A DNA stretch of 64,000 nt, taken from NCBI GenBank assembly GCA_021029095.1, contig JAJOHG010000008.1:1072491-1136490 (forward strand), written 5' to 3'. Each line of letters opens with the position of its first letter. Position 1 is the stretch's first letter. The stretch is from Phellopilus nigrolimitatus. Taxonomy: Eukaryota; Basidiomycota; Agaricomycetes; Hymenochaetales; Hymenochaetaceae. The translations under genes and the position numbers were made by a program. This document shows positions 11,458 to 25,075 of the stretch, piece after piece. Below the pieces are notes generated by a model. That model was not told where the DNA came from. It ran no database searches and worked only from the letters and a program-made list of their open reading frames with translations.

Positions 11458-12280
11458 TGGGCAGTGTATGCCTTTTACTAGTCAATCACGATACATCCAG
11501 ATGTCTTTTGGAAGCAAGCGAACAGGGGATGTAATCCAGGTGCTGCCTGGGTCCGAAATACAGCAAGCTTGCATATAATAATATCCACATTACTTGTCAT
11601 CGCAGGCTCTACGAGCAGAAAGCTAAACAGTGGCAGAAATACCACTGTTTCAGCTTATTAAGCTTCTTTAAAACGGCGTCTTCGGCAGGCTTTTGCCCTG
11701 CAGCGACAGCTACAGAGCATTCAGTCGGTTTCCATTGTTTCGCAGCAAGAAAGAGATACGGAGTGTATTGTAAGCAGGCAAAAAGCGGTACCTCTATATG
11801 GGTCGCTATTTTACGAATGTTGGCTTGGGATTTTACTTTCATAATAGAGGTGGGTGTACATATTTTGACTGCTTACACTGTAATCATCGCCCAGACCCTT
11901 TCTTACTTTCTTTCGAGGCCGAAACCGGGAAGGCTGCTCTACATACAATACCACTCTGACCATATACGTCACTCGATGATCCCGAGCATTTCAGATTGGA
12001 ATTTGTTTCGTATAATACAGCAGTCATATCTCAATCCTTTCCTCTTCCTAATAGGCAGTCATCAGCAAAACATAATTTTACTCAAGATGTCTTATTTGAC
12101 CTGTATAAGGCACTGCAATGTGGTTAAGGCACATATGTAAGTGTGGAAGGAGCTAATGCATATCAATTTTACAAGTCCTTAGCCTACTTACTTCCACTAA
12201 TTGCCCATATTTCAAGTTTGTAAGACGTGAATAAGGGTGCATGAGTGCTCTAATGCATGTCAATTTATGTGATCCACACA
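11458..12280. other. Intergenic, AT-rich, with part of a dispersed repeat
   Basis: No gene is recognised. Bases 11458-11642 are duplicated behind the oxidoreductase pseudogene at about 19.9-20.1 kb. Bases 12075-12246 belong to a dispersed repeat described separately. Confidence 0.6.
12075..12246 (-). repeat. Dispersed repeat, copy 1
   Basis: Read on the minus strand, this interval matches 62727-62910 on the plus strand with many substitutions and small gaps. Shared blocks include gtaaaattgayatgcattag, the gtcttac and atgggc words, and a gcagygccttrya-agtcaaataa block. No coding capacity is seen, so it is probably an old transposon or solo-element remnant. Confidence 0.6.
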
Positions 12281-13060
12281 GTCATAAACTCGCATTTGCT
12301 TTTTTTATCATGCTCATATATGTGCTCTAAATCTTCCCTCCTATGTTGTATCGCACAGCTTATTACTTATCATTGCGGGTGGGAAGCAAGACTTACAATC
12401 ACAATCCCTAGTCTCAATTTATCGAGCATGTTCCATCTTTTCTGAGCTCATCAAGCTTCTTGTCCATATCAGCCATTGCACACTTTGCTGCTTCGGAGTC
12501 GCAGTCCTCGAAGTTTGCAGACTGGCAGAGAAATTTCCCCTGAATATTCGGATTGGTCCGCGTCTCTCTCGCTATAAATTGAGGTGTATCATAATCGAAA
12601 GAAAAATTTCTCATTAGGATCGTTGTCAGTGTGGACGGACAAATTATGCATACCTATAAGAGTCCATTCCTTACCGCTAGAAATTTCGATATACACCTTA
12701 CCTTTGGATTTTTCTTGCCAGTCTGGTAAACAGATTTGCATACATTATTTGTAAGATTACGAATGACGGAGTACGCACATTTCCTGAAGGCCCACGGGTC
12801 TGATGTGTTCGATTTTCCCGCCTTTGATAAGAAACTGTCGCTTAAGAGGAAATAATCAAAACTTACCTTTAAGGTGTTCCTTTTCGAGGACTTCAAAGCT
12901 TGATTCGCTGCTGTTAGCTGATCCTGTAACCATCGGGAGAGATCGGGCTTCTAACAGGTTCTGGGTCTTTTAGAAATTTATGGACCATATCAGACTCGAT
13001 GACCGTCCTATATAGCATTGAGGATTGCCCAGCAATGGAGCAAGTAAACATAATCATTGA
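12281..13060 (-). pseudogene. Unknown small gene family, decayed copy 1
   Basis: Exon-like blocks on the minus strand read QNLLEARSLPMVTG..EVLEKEHLK, then RQFLIKGGKIEHI, then DPWAFRKCAYSVIRN, and finally a cysteine-containing end (CAMADMDKKLDELRKDGTCSIN broken into its parts: CAMADMDKKL and DELRKDGTCSIN) that stops at 12414. The same order of blocks occurs at 14357-15244. Compared with that copy, a 2-base deletion just after KIEHI shifts the frame, and the N-terminal exon cannot be joined in phase. The blocks keep amino-acid similarity between the copies, which suggests an ancestral coding gene. Family unknown; no signal peptide or domain recognised. Confidence 0.5.
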
Positions 13061-13185
13061 AAAAATGTAATGTGCTTCGCTGAATATGCAAACTTGTTTA
13101 TTCAGGAGGCCAGAACTGCAATGAGAGACATTGCAAAGTATCCAAGAACATTCTTGTAGGGTTGTGGCAGGCAGTAGTTACTATG

Positions 13186-13318
13186 TAGTGCTAGGCAAGG
13201 TGAGGCAAAGTCCACGCTCGATCCAAATTACTTGATTTGGATGAGCATCTAGATTGAGTAGCCATTTCTACTTACTTCAAGGTTGACCTTGCCTCACCTC
13301 ACTTCTGGCAGCACTAGC
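13186..13318. mobile_element. Possible MITE with imperfect terminal inverted repeats
   Basis: The left end (tagtgctaggcaaggtgagg...) and the reverse complement of the right end (ctagtgctgccagaagtgag...) share tagtgct and the words gtgaggcaa and aggcaaggt with gaps. The interior is about 80 bp and non-coding. The element is short and sits in the repeat-rich island next to a second foldback element. Confidence 0.45.
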
Positions 13319-13457
13319 GGTTACGAGCCTATCATTTTCTAGCCAATTGCCGCAGAGCAGGTCGAGAGATAGACGACACGTATCTCTTTCTTGTCTTTAC
13401 GCCGGCTGGCTACGAACCCACTTTAACCCGAACAGATTGTTCGATACTAGCACTAGG

Positions 13458-13559
13458 GTCACTTCAGGTACCCCCCTTGGGCTACCCCTCTTAGGGTTAA
13501 CTCTGCCCAAGTGGGAACTGACCTAAGAGGGGTAGCCTAAGGGGGGTACCTGAAGTGAC
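13458..13559. mobile_element. Foldback element with 38-bp inverted repeats
   Basis: Arms 13458-13495 and 13522-13559 are reverse complements over 38 bases with a single mismatch, separated by a 26-base loop. The arms begin gtcacttcaggtacccccct. The sequence actagg occurs immediately before the left arm (13452-13457) and at 13558-13563, partly overlapping the end of the right arm, which is compatible with a short target-site duplication. There is no coding capacity, so it is best explained as a non-autonomous foldback/MITE insertion. Confidence 0.75.
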
Positions 13560-14356
13560 TAGGCAACTGTCAAGCGCACGTCACAGTATCATAGGCCAGT
13601 CATCAAAGTAGATCAGTACGTGGTGCAAAACATAGACTGTGTTGTCCGTCGGGGCATTCCTCATCAATAAGTAACGGCCCCGAAGGTGTCGAGACTTGTT
13701 TTATTTATTCAAAAACTATAGAAATTGTATAAGCTCTAGCGAAATATACGTAGTTGGCCTATAGCTGGTTGGATATATGGTTTTTCCCAAGACACATTTC
13801 ACTCAAAATCAACTCACTCCTCCTCACGATAGTTAGACATACCCTTCCAGCTCATAACTGTGCTTTGTACGGCCGACATGTGACCTTTGAAAAACAATTA
13901 CTATTAGAAAACACTCAAAGGGTGCCATTTTGTGATTGCATAATTGTCTAAAGTCGAATTTTATATCCTCCTCAAGCAGCGCCACGAAGAGAGCTGTCCT
14001 TCTTGACCATGGAGTGAGAATCGAGCAAGTTGTGGATTTTATTCTTTGAGCTGGCACTTAAAAAGAGATGCTGTATGCAATGATCACTGCCAGTACATAT
14101 GATAACAGCAATACAGGTTGGACAAGCATTGTCTTCTATTTAAGTATAAGACTCGACGAGACAAAGATCAAGCCACAAGTTGTCTGGAGATCGACGCTTT
14201 GCTCAGCCAATCACAGAGAAGTGGCTTGTCTTGCGCTTGCGCAATCAGAGTCCGAACGTGGTCCACCGTCTCTTATTCCACACCCTACAACTAGTGCATG
14301 GTAAATATATAGAAGAGGTGCTCGTAGATCCGCTGATACAGCCTGGTGCAATTCTC
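13560..14356. other. Intergenic, no gene recognised
   Basis: AT-rich sequence between the foldback element and the second decayed gene copy. It holds only short frames without family resemblance. Confidence 0.55.
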
Positions 14357-15244
14357 GTTATGAACTCGCATTTGCTCTATATGCTCTAAAATTGCCTCCC
14401 GATGTAGGTACAACAAAGCTTATTATCTATCATCGCCAGTAGGAAGCAAGACTGCCATATTACTGCCTTACTCTCAGCTCAGCAAACATACTCCTGGCTC
14501 TTTGAGCTTTTTCTCAATTTCTTTGTCCATGGCAGCCATTGCTTTCTTTGCTTCGTGGGAGCCATCTTTATCGAATGTACATTCACTGAAGGGGACCTTC
14601 GAATTCTTCAATTTTGCTATACTTTTATCATGATCAAAAATTGTCCGACAGGACAGCTGCTGGTGTGGATGAATGAATTGTACATACCTTTCAGAGTCGT
14701 TTTACCCACACTGTAATGATATTCGATATATATTGCATTGGTTTTTTCATGCCAGTCTGTCAGTGGCAGTCAGATACGCTGTACCATCAGCATTTTGCAG
14801 TAATTGCGAGATAAATGGCAGAGTACGCACAATCCCTAAAGGTGTCCGCGTCTGTGATGTGTTCGATTTTCCCGCCTTTGATGAGAAACTGCTGCTTTAA
14901 AGGACCACTGCAAGCTCACCTTCAAGGTGTTCCTTTCCGATGACCTCAAAGTTTGAGTTACTGCAGTTAGGGTTTGATGACATCGAGAGAGATCGGGATT
15001 CTAATAGGTTCTGGGTCTTTCAGAAACTTATGGGCAATATCAGACTCGATGACTGTCTTATATAGCAGTGAAGGTTGTTTGGAAATCGCGCAAGTAAACA
15101 TGAGCATATGGAGATGTATATGGAGATGTAGTTTGTGGAATGTGCAAACGAATATATTTGCAAGGCCGGTAGTCCCTTACCTGTCGCTAGTGCATATACT
15201 GCATCCTCGTAACCAGTCGCTCCCAACGCTTCAATGACAAACAT
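14357..15244 (-). pseudogene. Unknown small gene family, copy 2
   Basis: This is the paralogue of the locus at 12281-13060. A plausible first exon (15181-15244) reads MFVIEALGATGYEDAVYALAT with a GTAAGG donor. Later blocks read QNLLESRSLSMSSN..NFEVIGKEHLE, QQFLIKGGKIEHITDADTF.DCAYSAI and finally AKKAMAAMDKEIEKKL..EPGVCLLS. Homology to copy 1 also includes non-coding sequence beyond both ends (for example 15276-15380 against 13320-13440). The duplicated unit is therefore about 1.1 kb. Exon phases cannot be reconciled at the second exon, so I treat it as probably non-functional. No domain recognised. Confidence 0.45.
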
Positions 15245-16368
15245 TGCAGTACGTTCTCACAGGCTGTGGCGAGCGGCCACGAACCTATCGCTTTCTGGTC
15301 AATTGCCATGGAGCAAGTTGAGGGATAGATAACACGTATCTATTTCTTGTCCTTATGCCGGTGACTACGAGCCCACCTCTCGTCCTGGCCAATTTTCCGG
15401 TACTATTACTACGCAGCCGAAGAGCATACTTTGCATGTTATCAAGCTCTAGTCGTCAAAAGAGTTAAGAGGCGTAAATCGTGTATTATTTTTGTCCGTCG
15501 GAGGTACTTCTTGTCAAAAAGGGACGGCCGCGACGACGTTGAGGCCAGTTCTGCGCCACGAGCCGTAAACAAGCGAATTGGCCGGTTACACCGCCTGGGA
15601 GACAGAGGTACGCCACTTGGCCGTTCTGACTTTTAGAGCCTGCAATATCGTGGCAACTTGGCAACCAGTGACTTTGCTAGATGTTCGCCAATGTCTTGCA
15701 CAGTCGCGCAATTTTCTTATCACGAGGCCATAAGCAGTCTAGAGCACATAGCTTGCTTGAAGGAGATGGGGATTATAGCAATCACACGATGCACAATTGT
15801 ATGATTTTTGTAGCGTAACAACTCGGAAGACCTCTGCCGACCTGAAAAATATTTCAATCATGACGTAATCTTCCCTTCTGGGCTCGTGACCAGCCACCAG
15901 TCTTTTCCGACAGACTACCGCTGGGTGCAAGCCGGGATTAGAACAGCGGGCACTCTATAAATCCTCTTCCTTCTTGATTGCTTGTGCTTTTCCTTGAGCG
16001 AATCGTTCTGTCAACGTCTTCGCTGCATCTCGCATTGACCACTTAGCATGTCTTCTGTCCGACGCGGCAGTCCGCTACCCAGCAGACTCTTCCGATCATG
16101 TGTATTTCCCGCAGACTCCTCCGGTTGAAACTTCACCAGCCTCTCCTTCATCTTTCGATCAGGCTCACAGGTTCTGCGCGTCTGTCTTCGCGTCTGGAAG
16201 AAATCTGCGTCGGCCCGTCTACTGCTTGTCATGCAAAGATTTTGTCCAAGAATATAGGAAGCAAATACATGCGCTCTATCATGGGATGCGAGTTATATAT
16301 TGCAACGCTCATTAAATAAGACGGCTATTGAGCTTGGGTGCAGCAAGCATTCTCTGGGCCCAATCAAA
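15245..16368. other. Intergenic region upstream of the esterase
   Basis: No supported gene. The first 140 bases are homologous to 13320-13440 (duplication flank). A 93-codon anonymous frame lies at 15355-15636. Confidence 0.55.
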
Positions 16369-18915
<2,547 letters not shown>

Positions 18916-19003
18916 CGGGGCGCGGCCGGCGGCGCGCTCTTCACTTGTGTAAAACAAATATTGAAAATATCTGGTTTGGGAGGATTTGGTGAAATTTAGC
19001 GGT

Positions 19004-19333
19004 GGAGATACTTGTGCCGAAAAGGGTTAGAATATATAAATTGTGAAAGGTTTGGATTTTGATTTGCTCCCGCGTTGATGGGGAAATAGATGTTGATGGG
19101 GAACGATCTGCGGGACTATTCGTGGACGCCCGTTGTAATCGTGTACTTTGGATATGAAGAGAGCAAGGAAAAGGCGGAAAGGAAGAAAGGAAAAAGAAAG
19201 AGCGGCTGTGTGGCTGGGACTCGCCATTTAGGGGAATCATAAGCCGACAGCCGACCACCGACAGCTGCCCGCCGCCGTGTGCAAGCGTGCCGGCCGTAGC
19301 GTAGTCGAAGGGCAAGATCCTCGTGGGCTCGTG
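19004..19333 (+). repeat. Duplicated upstream region, copy A
   Basis: About 330 bp matching 20422-20739 with substitutions and small gaps. Shared blocks include cgaaaagggtta, agaatatataaatt, gatctgcggg, gagcaaggaaaaggcggaaa and gccggccgtagcgtag. Copy B is the upstream region of the GPI-protein gene. Copy A instead runs into the truncated oxidoreductase. Confidence 0.8.
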
Positions 19334-19339
19334 TCGTCG

Positions 19340-20128
19340 ACCTCCGTCGGCTGCTACGCGATCCAGCTTGCGCGGCTCTCACCAGCCAACCCACTCATCC
19401 TCACCACCGCGTCCCCGGACAACGCGGCATATCTCCGGTTTCTCGGCGCCGACCACGTACTCGGCTACCACACCCCAGACTGGGCGGCGCAGGCTGCGCG
19501 CATCGTCGAAGAGAATAGCGCCGAGCTTCTTTACGGCCTCGATTGCATATCCGAGGGCCCGACCGTGGGCGCGCTGAGTCAGGCGTTCAAGGGCAAGGGA
19601 AAAAAATTGCAACGGTACGCGGGCCGACGCAGTGGGACGGCGCAGCCGTAGAGGCGGGTGTCGTCGCGGAGTACATGGCCGTGTGGACTTTACTCGGGCG
19701 GGAGTTTTGGTACAACGGTCTGCTGCCATTCCTTTCGATCTTGGGGACACAGACTCACGATTTTATCCTCAGGCGGAATTCATTTCCCCGCAGAGCCTGC
19801 GCACCGTGCGCTCGCGGCGTCCGTTTACGCATATATATCTGGCACGAATCCAGCGTCTCCGATCGTCTCTGGTGCCCTCAGAGCGAACAAGGTACGCCTG
19901 CGACTCTGAGGCCGCTGCGCGCGGAGAAGATGGCGTATCGGACTGGAGGAATGATGGGCAGTGTATGCCTTTGACTTGTCAATAACGATACATCCGGAAG
20001 TCTTTTGAGAGCAAGTGAACAGGGGATGTAATACAGATGCTGCCCGGGTCTGAAATACGGCAAGCTTGCGTAAATATTCATATAACTTGTCATCGCAGGC
20101 TCTGCGAGCGGACACTGACAGAAATACA
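19340..20128 (+). pseudogene. Truncated duplicate of the MDR oxidoreductase, fused to a foreign upstream region
   Basis: This interval matches 10767-11642 at very high identity, including coding sequence, the last intron and about 185 bp of 3' flank. It starts abruptly inside the nucleotide-binding domain, so the first half of the gene is missing. A 2-base gain in the A-run after GKGK shifts the frame. About 79 bp (equivalent to 11325-11403) are deleted near the C-terminus. The 5' junction is with copy A of a repeated upstream region, and an in-frame chimeric ORF (19277-19651) crosses it. It is a recent segmental duplicate without a complete enzyme. Confidence 0.88.
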
Positions 20129-20421
20129 GAAAGTGTCGCATCCTGCCTTATATGGAAATATACCGATGGAAATCAACCGACATGTCGAGTTAAGTTGAAT
20201 ATATCTGTATTCTTGTACAACAAAGGCTTCCACGGCTTGCATGAAGTCGAATTGCAAGGCGGCACATTGGACTCTGGAGTGTGTTGATTGGTTTCCACAG
20301 GCGGATGGGAATAGATTTGCATATAAGGCAGGATACAAGACTTTTTGGACTTCCTGTACGTACCTGTAACTAGCTGGATCAAAATAGAGTCTTGTACCGT
20401 CAAGCAGATATTCATTAGATA

Positions 20422-20739
20422 GATGTACTTATGTCGAAAAGGGTTATGTAGAATATATAAATTGGAAAAGGGTCTGAATTGGATTTGCTCCCGCCAGCGC
20501 CAATTCGATTATTGATGGGGAATGATCTGCGGGTCTATTTGTAGACCCTCGTTGTAGTCGCGTAACTTTCCGGATGAAAGGAGCAAGGAAAAGGCGGAAA
20601 GGGAGAAAGGAGGAAAGGAGGAAAGGAAAAGAAAAGAAAAGCGCGGTCGCCATTCGGGGGAATTACAAGCTGACAGCCGACAGCTGCCCGCCGATGCCGG
20701 CCGTAGCGTAGCCGAAGAGCAAGATCCCCGTGGGCTCGT
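20422..20739 (+). promoter_or_regulatory. Duplicated upstream region, copy B (probable promoter of the GPI-protein gene)
   Basis: Lies 130-450 bp upstream of the start codon at 20873 and matches copy A at 19004-19333. It contains a purine-rich GGAAAG run and the TATAAA-like string atataaatt. This is the likely core of the promoter/5' UTR. Confidence 0.55.
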
Positions 20740-20872
20740 CACAGCACAGCGCAACGAGCTTCCTGCCTTCCAGCCCCTAAGTAAGCCTCTCGCCGTCCTT
20801 CCTCTCTTTCCAACCACACGCTCTTTTGCCTCCGTCCCCCCCTCGAAACAAAAACAAAGAAAGAAAAAAGAA

Positions 20873-21712
20873 ATGCTCGCGCGCACCGCCGTCGTCCTCG
20901 CCGCCGCTGCCGGCTTCGTGTCCGCGCAGCTGCAGGTGCTCGTCCCCGGCGGGCCGAACCTGTGGTGGGGTGCGTGCTGTCCGCGCTTGCCCGGCCTGTG
21001 GGCTGGCTGCCGCTGCCGCTGACTTGACTTGATTCCTCGACCGCGCAGTCGCCAACTCGGAGAACAACATCATCTGGAACTGCAAGGAGTCGCAGGTCCA
21101 GGACTTCACCGTCCTGTGCGTCCCTCTTTCCCCTCCCTCCCTCCTCCCTCTCTCCCTCTCGCACGCGCGACTGGGCTGACTGCCTGACGCTGATGCGCGC
21201 GGCCAGGCTGTCCAACTCGGACCCGAAGGTGCTCACCTCCGCCGAGGCGATCGTCGCCATCCAGCAGAACTACGTCTGCTCGCAGACGCTCACGACGCAG
21301 CAGGCCAACTTCAGCGTCGCGCAGAACTACAAGGTCCAGTTCGCGAACCCCCTCAACGCCTCAGACGTGCGTCCCCCCTCCCTCTCCTTCCCTTCTCCTT
21401 CCCCCTCCCTCTCCTTCCCCCTCCCTTCTCTTCCCCCTCCTTTCGCGCCTCGTCCTCTGAGCCGCCACCCCGCAGGTCTACGCCGAGTCCGACTTCTTCG
21501 AGGTCAAGCCCGCCGGCTCGACCTACCCCGCAAGCTCCGCGACGCCCACCGCCGGCGCGTCGTCCACCAGCGGCTCCGGCTCCGGCTCCGGCTCCGCGAC
21601 CGCCTCGGGCGGCGGCGCCTCCGCCTCCGGCAAGTCCTCCGGTGCCGCCCCCGTCTCCGCCCCGGCGCTTGGAGCGCTCCTCGCGGGCGCCGTCGCGGCG
21701 CTCGCGCTCTGA
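20873..21712 (+). CDS. Small secreted, Ser/Gly-rich GPI-anchored surface protein
   Basis: Exons: 20873-20969, 21049-21115, 21207-21366, 21476-21712; 186 residues, phases agree throughout. Residues 1-18 form a signal peptide (ARTAVVLAAAAGFVSA). The mature N-terminal domain (about residues 19-120) contains VLVPGGPNLWW, NIIWNCKES, two Cys and ANPLNASDVYAESDFFEVKP, the Kre9/Knh1-like Ser-Thr-rich membrane-anchored pattern. It is followed by a low-complexity Ser/Gly/Ala/Thr linker and a hydrophobic C-terminus (APALGALLAGAVAALAL), the expected GPI-attachment signal. It probably sits at the plasma membrane or cell wall. Introns 2 and 3 are strongly pyrimidine-rich. A role in beta-1,6-glucan or wall organisation is inferred only from the family resemblance. 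Confidence 0.85.
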
Positions 21713-22132
21713 GGGAGAGGCGGTGATGGGATTTGCGGGCTTGCTTGGTTTGGCTTTGAACTTTGGGCCAGGGGTGTCGCGCTCCGGCCTCTTTGTCTTT
21801 CTCTCTCCAATTGTTTTCGGCCGCTTACTTATTGGGCCTCTACGGTACGGTGTTGTTCTGTCGGACTAGCTAGGGTAGTTTTCTTTCTTTTTTATCTTGG
21901 TCTGTTGGGGGAAATAGCTATTCGCCGCTCGCTCGGGACACGCACGCAGACACACACTTGCCCATTCGTATTTACGTATTACGTAGCCCCCTTTTTTCCC
22001 CCGCTCCGCGTGTAGCCGCCCTGTGGTCGGCGCTATCAGCCGCGCCGTCGCGCGCTCTGCAATGACATTCATTCGTTTGGTACCGCACTTGTAGTTATAC
22101 ACTCGCGCCGCGTATACGAAGAAAATTATGCC
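21713..22132. other. Convergent intergenic region
   Basis: 3' flanks of the GPI-protein gene (+) and the large disordered-protein gene (-). No further gene. Confidence 0.65.
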
Positions 22133-24850
22133 TCATGCCTCACGCCCCTCCGCGTCCCCGGCTCCAGCTCCGGCACACTCCCCCACACCACAGCCGCGCC
22201 AAAACACGATCTCGATCTCCCGCCGCCCGCGCGTCCCGCCGGGGCCGGCGTCGCGGCAGGGCACCCCGCAGCTCGCCAGCCCGAGCGCGTCCCACAGCGC
22301 GCGCGCCGCGGCCTTGCGCTACTGCGCTCGGCGCGAGCGAGCGAGAATCAGCCGTCGTTTTTTTTTGTCTGAAGAGGGGACGGGGCAAAAACGCACCTCG
22401 AGCATGGCCGCGCGCACGCCCGGGTAGGCCCGCGCGACGCGCGCGGCGTCGAACGCGACGGAGACGTCACCGGCGCGCTCGGGGGCGGAGCTGGTGCTCG
22501 TGTTGGTGCTGCTGCTGGCGAGCGTTGTTGGAGCGTCGGAGGAGTCGCTTGGCCTGGATTCGGACGCGGCCGCCTCCTCCTCCTGCTTCACGCCCGCCCC
22601 CGCAACCGCGCCGCGCGCGTGCTGCACCCGCTTGATCGACCACCGCGCGGCGGGCGCCGCCTGCGCGTGCACGTGCACGTCCCGCGGCGGCGGCAGGTAG
22701 GTGACCACGCGCTGCTGCTGCACCCCGTCGCGGGCTGCCGGGGCCGACGGCAGCGCCGCGGGCAGCGCGATGGGGAGCTGGAAGCGCGCCGACTGCTTCG
22801 TCGCGCCAGCGTTCTTCGCCCGCTTGCGCGCGGGCAGCGTCGACCAGCCCGCGTCGCCGTCCTCGTCTGCGAGCGCCGCGTACGCGTCTGGCGCGGCGCG
22901 GACACGCTTGGGGGGAGAGGGCGCGGGGCGGACGGGCTTTGGTGTGGGGGGCAGCGCGCGGCGCGCTGCCGGCGGGGGGTGGACGAAGGAGGTGAAGGAC
23001 GCCGCGGGGAGGGGCGCCGCGTGCGCCGCGGAGCGGTCCTTTTCTTCCGTTTCGTCCCTGGGAGCTTCTTCGTCTTCGTCTGCTGTTTGTGGACGAGGAT
23101 TTGGGCAGGCGCCCGACACGCCCAGATGCGAGGTCTGGGAGAACGTGTGCTCGTTGGCTGCTGCGTACCTGACAAAGTCGCTCGCGCCGCCGTCCTGCCC
23201 ATGTACAAAGGTGCCAGGAACGGGTATGGCGTACGACAGCCCGAGCGCCGCCCGCCCAGGATGCAGCACGCCGTCGGAAGTGGGATACTTGGCCGGCGAA
23301 GAGAACGCGTGCAGCGGCGCGTCTTGTCTTGTGATTCCGTGCTTTCTCGGCGGCGGTGCCGCCTCGTCGTCGAGCCCGGGGGCTCGCACTCCGTGCCAAC
23401 GAGGGAAGGTCAGGCTTGCGCTGGCTTTCGCCGCCGCCGTTTGGTTGACTTGGGGAGTCGCGATGTTCGTCGGCGGCGTGGTCTGCCTGTATGCGCCCGT
23501 AACGTGACGCAGGGGCGATGAGAACGGTCCCTGCAGTCGCGCCTGTTGTGAGTTGGGCGCTGGGGCGTGCTTGTGTGAGTTGAAAGGCGCTAGTTTTGCG
23601 GCGCATATATTGAGGTCAGACACCATATTAGAAGCGGGAGGAAGAGGATGAGCAGCACTGGTACCTCGAGGTGCCGGAAACGTCTTCTGGTCTCCACCTG
23701 AAGATGGCTTATTAGCATATAATGATGGTTTCAGCGGTGCGAAGCGAGTTGGTCTTGGAGGAGTGGGACAATCGGTGAGCAAGCTAGTGTTTGGTTCTTC
23801 GTCAGGCCAGAAAGAGATAGGTGCAGCTCCAGGCTCCAGGTCCAGGTTTCTGGATTCATTAGTGTAATTAGCGTTATCGTTGTAGGTTAAATCATTTAGA
23901 GCTTGTGAATCTGGTTGAAGTTCAGCGTGGGTTGGAACATGAGTAGGGTAAGGAGCACAAGGAGCAAGAGCAGAGACGGTACGAGGACCAGAAGAAATGG
24001 GAGTTGGAAAGCGAGTTTGCTTTAGAGGAGAACGTCGGGATATCAGAGGTCGGGCGAATGGGTGAGACGGCGGAAGCGACTTCACGTCAGTGCGTTCACC
24101 AATAGAGCCGACAGGCTTGTTCGTGGGCCTGTTCGTTTTTTCAGCAGCAAAGAAACCCTCGATCGTCCGCTTCTTCATCTTCAGGTCCGCCTTCTTTCCG
24201 CTCACGGCAGCCGAAGCGCTGGCCGCCGCAGGAGGCGCGAAGCCACGGCCAGGCCGCGCGTCGGCGGGGGGCGGCTCGTGCGGTTTTGCCGCTGCTGCGG
24301 GCGTGAGGTCCGGCGCGAGGCCGGGGCCCGCGCTGAAGGACGCGTGCGCGTGCGCCGGCCGCGAGGCGGCGTTCACGCGCGCGATGCTCCACGGGTTCGC
24401 CTTGAACTCCGCCGCGTCCGCGTCTGCGCGCGTCGCGATGTCGAGGTCCCGCAGGAGCTGCGCGTCGTCCGAGAGCGCCGCCTTCCGCGTCGGCTCCAGC
24501 TGCCCCCGGGCCGCGCCGTCTTTTCCGTCCTTGCTGACTTGCTTGTCTTTGTCTTGCGCGTTGCTGGCGGCGGCGGTGTTGCCGTCGCCGCCGCCGCCGT
24601 CGTCGTCGGAGTCGCTCGAGTCGGAGTCGGATTGGAAGCCGCCGCCGCGGAACGAGAAGGACCATTGCGAGTCGGATTTGGAGCTGGAGTTGGCGGCTGA
24701 GGTGCCTGTGGGCTTGGGGTCGGAGGCGTCCAGCAAGAGGCCGGGCATGGTGGTGGTCGTGGACAGACGCGCCTGGAGTGCGAGGCTCGAAGCGCGTGCA
24801 GTGAATCCTTCCCACGTCTGCATACACCCAGCGTCTTGATACAAATACAT
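22133..24850 (-). CDS. Large, mostly disordered protein of unknown function
   Basis: Exons in coding order: 22397-24850 and 22133-22318; 879 residues from the ATG at 24850, or 845 from ATG 24748 (MPGLLLDASDPKP), which may be the true start. The protein is dominated by Ala, Pro, Ser and acidic low complexity, with a Ser/Asp run near residue 75 and a KMKKRTIEGFF patch. The only region that looks folded is the C-terminus: VSVAFDAARVARAYPGVRAAMLE, then RKAAARALWDALGL, and REIEIVFWRG from the last exon. The intron 22319-22396 is supported because the first-exon frame otherwise runs into a short basic tail. The middle third (about 23520-24060) is clearly less GC-rich than its flanks. No domain recognised; nuclear localisation is plausible from basic patches. 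Confidence 0.72.
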
Positions 24851-25075
24851 GCATGTTATTTCAGCGGAGTACTAGTATGAGTACAGACACAAAGCAGTAC
24901 ACGACGTAGGGGAGGCGAAAGAGAAAAGCCGGGCAGACAGAACAGAAACATTAACAGAGCGTGTAATACTAGGGAATATCGTGCCGCATATAGCACCGCG
25001 CACGATGGAGAGAACGGGGTAAACAGTAACCAATAGCGAAAACAACTTCACCTCCTTCTAAGGGCCGGCGTATCA

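Noticed and set aside
22467..23606. 379-codon alternative frame inside the large disordered-protein gene
   Set aside because: Arg/Pro/Ala-rich reading of GC-rich DNA. The other frame on the same strand is longer (843 codons) and ends in a sensible spliced C-terminus.
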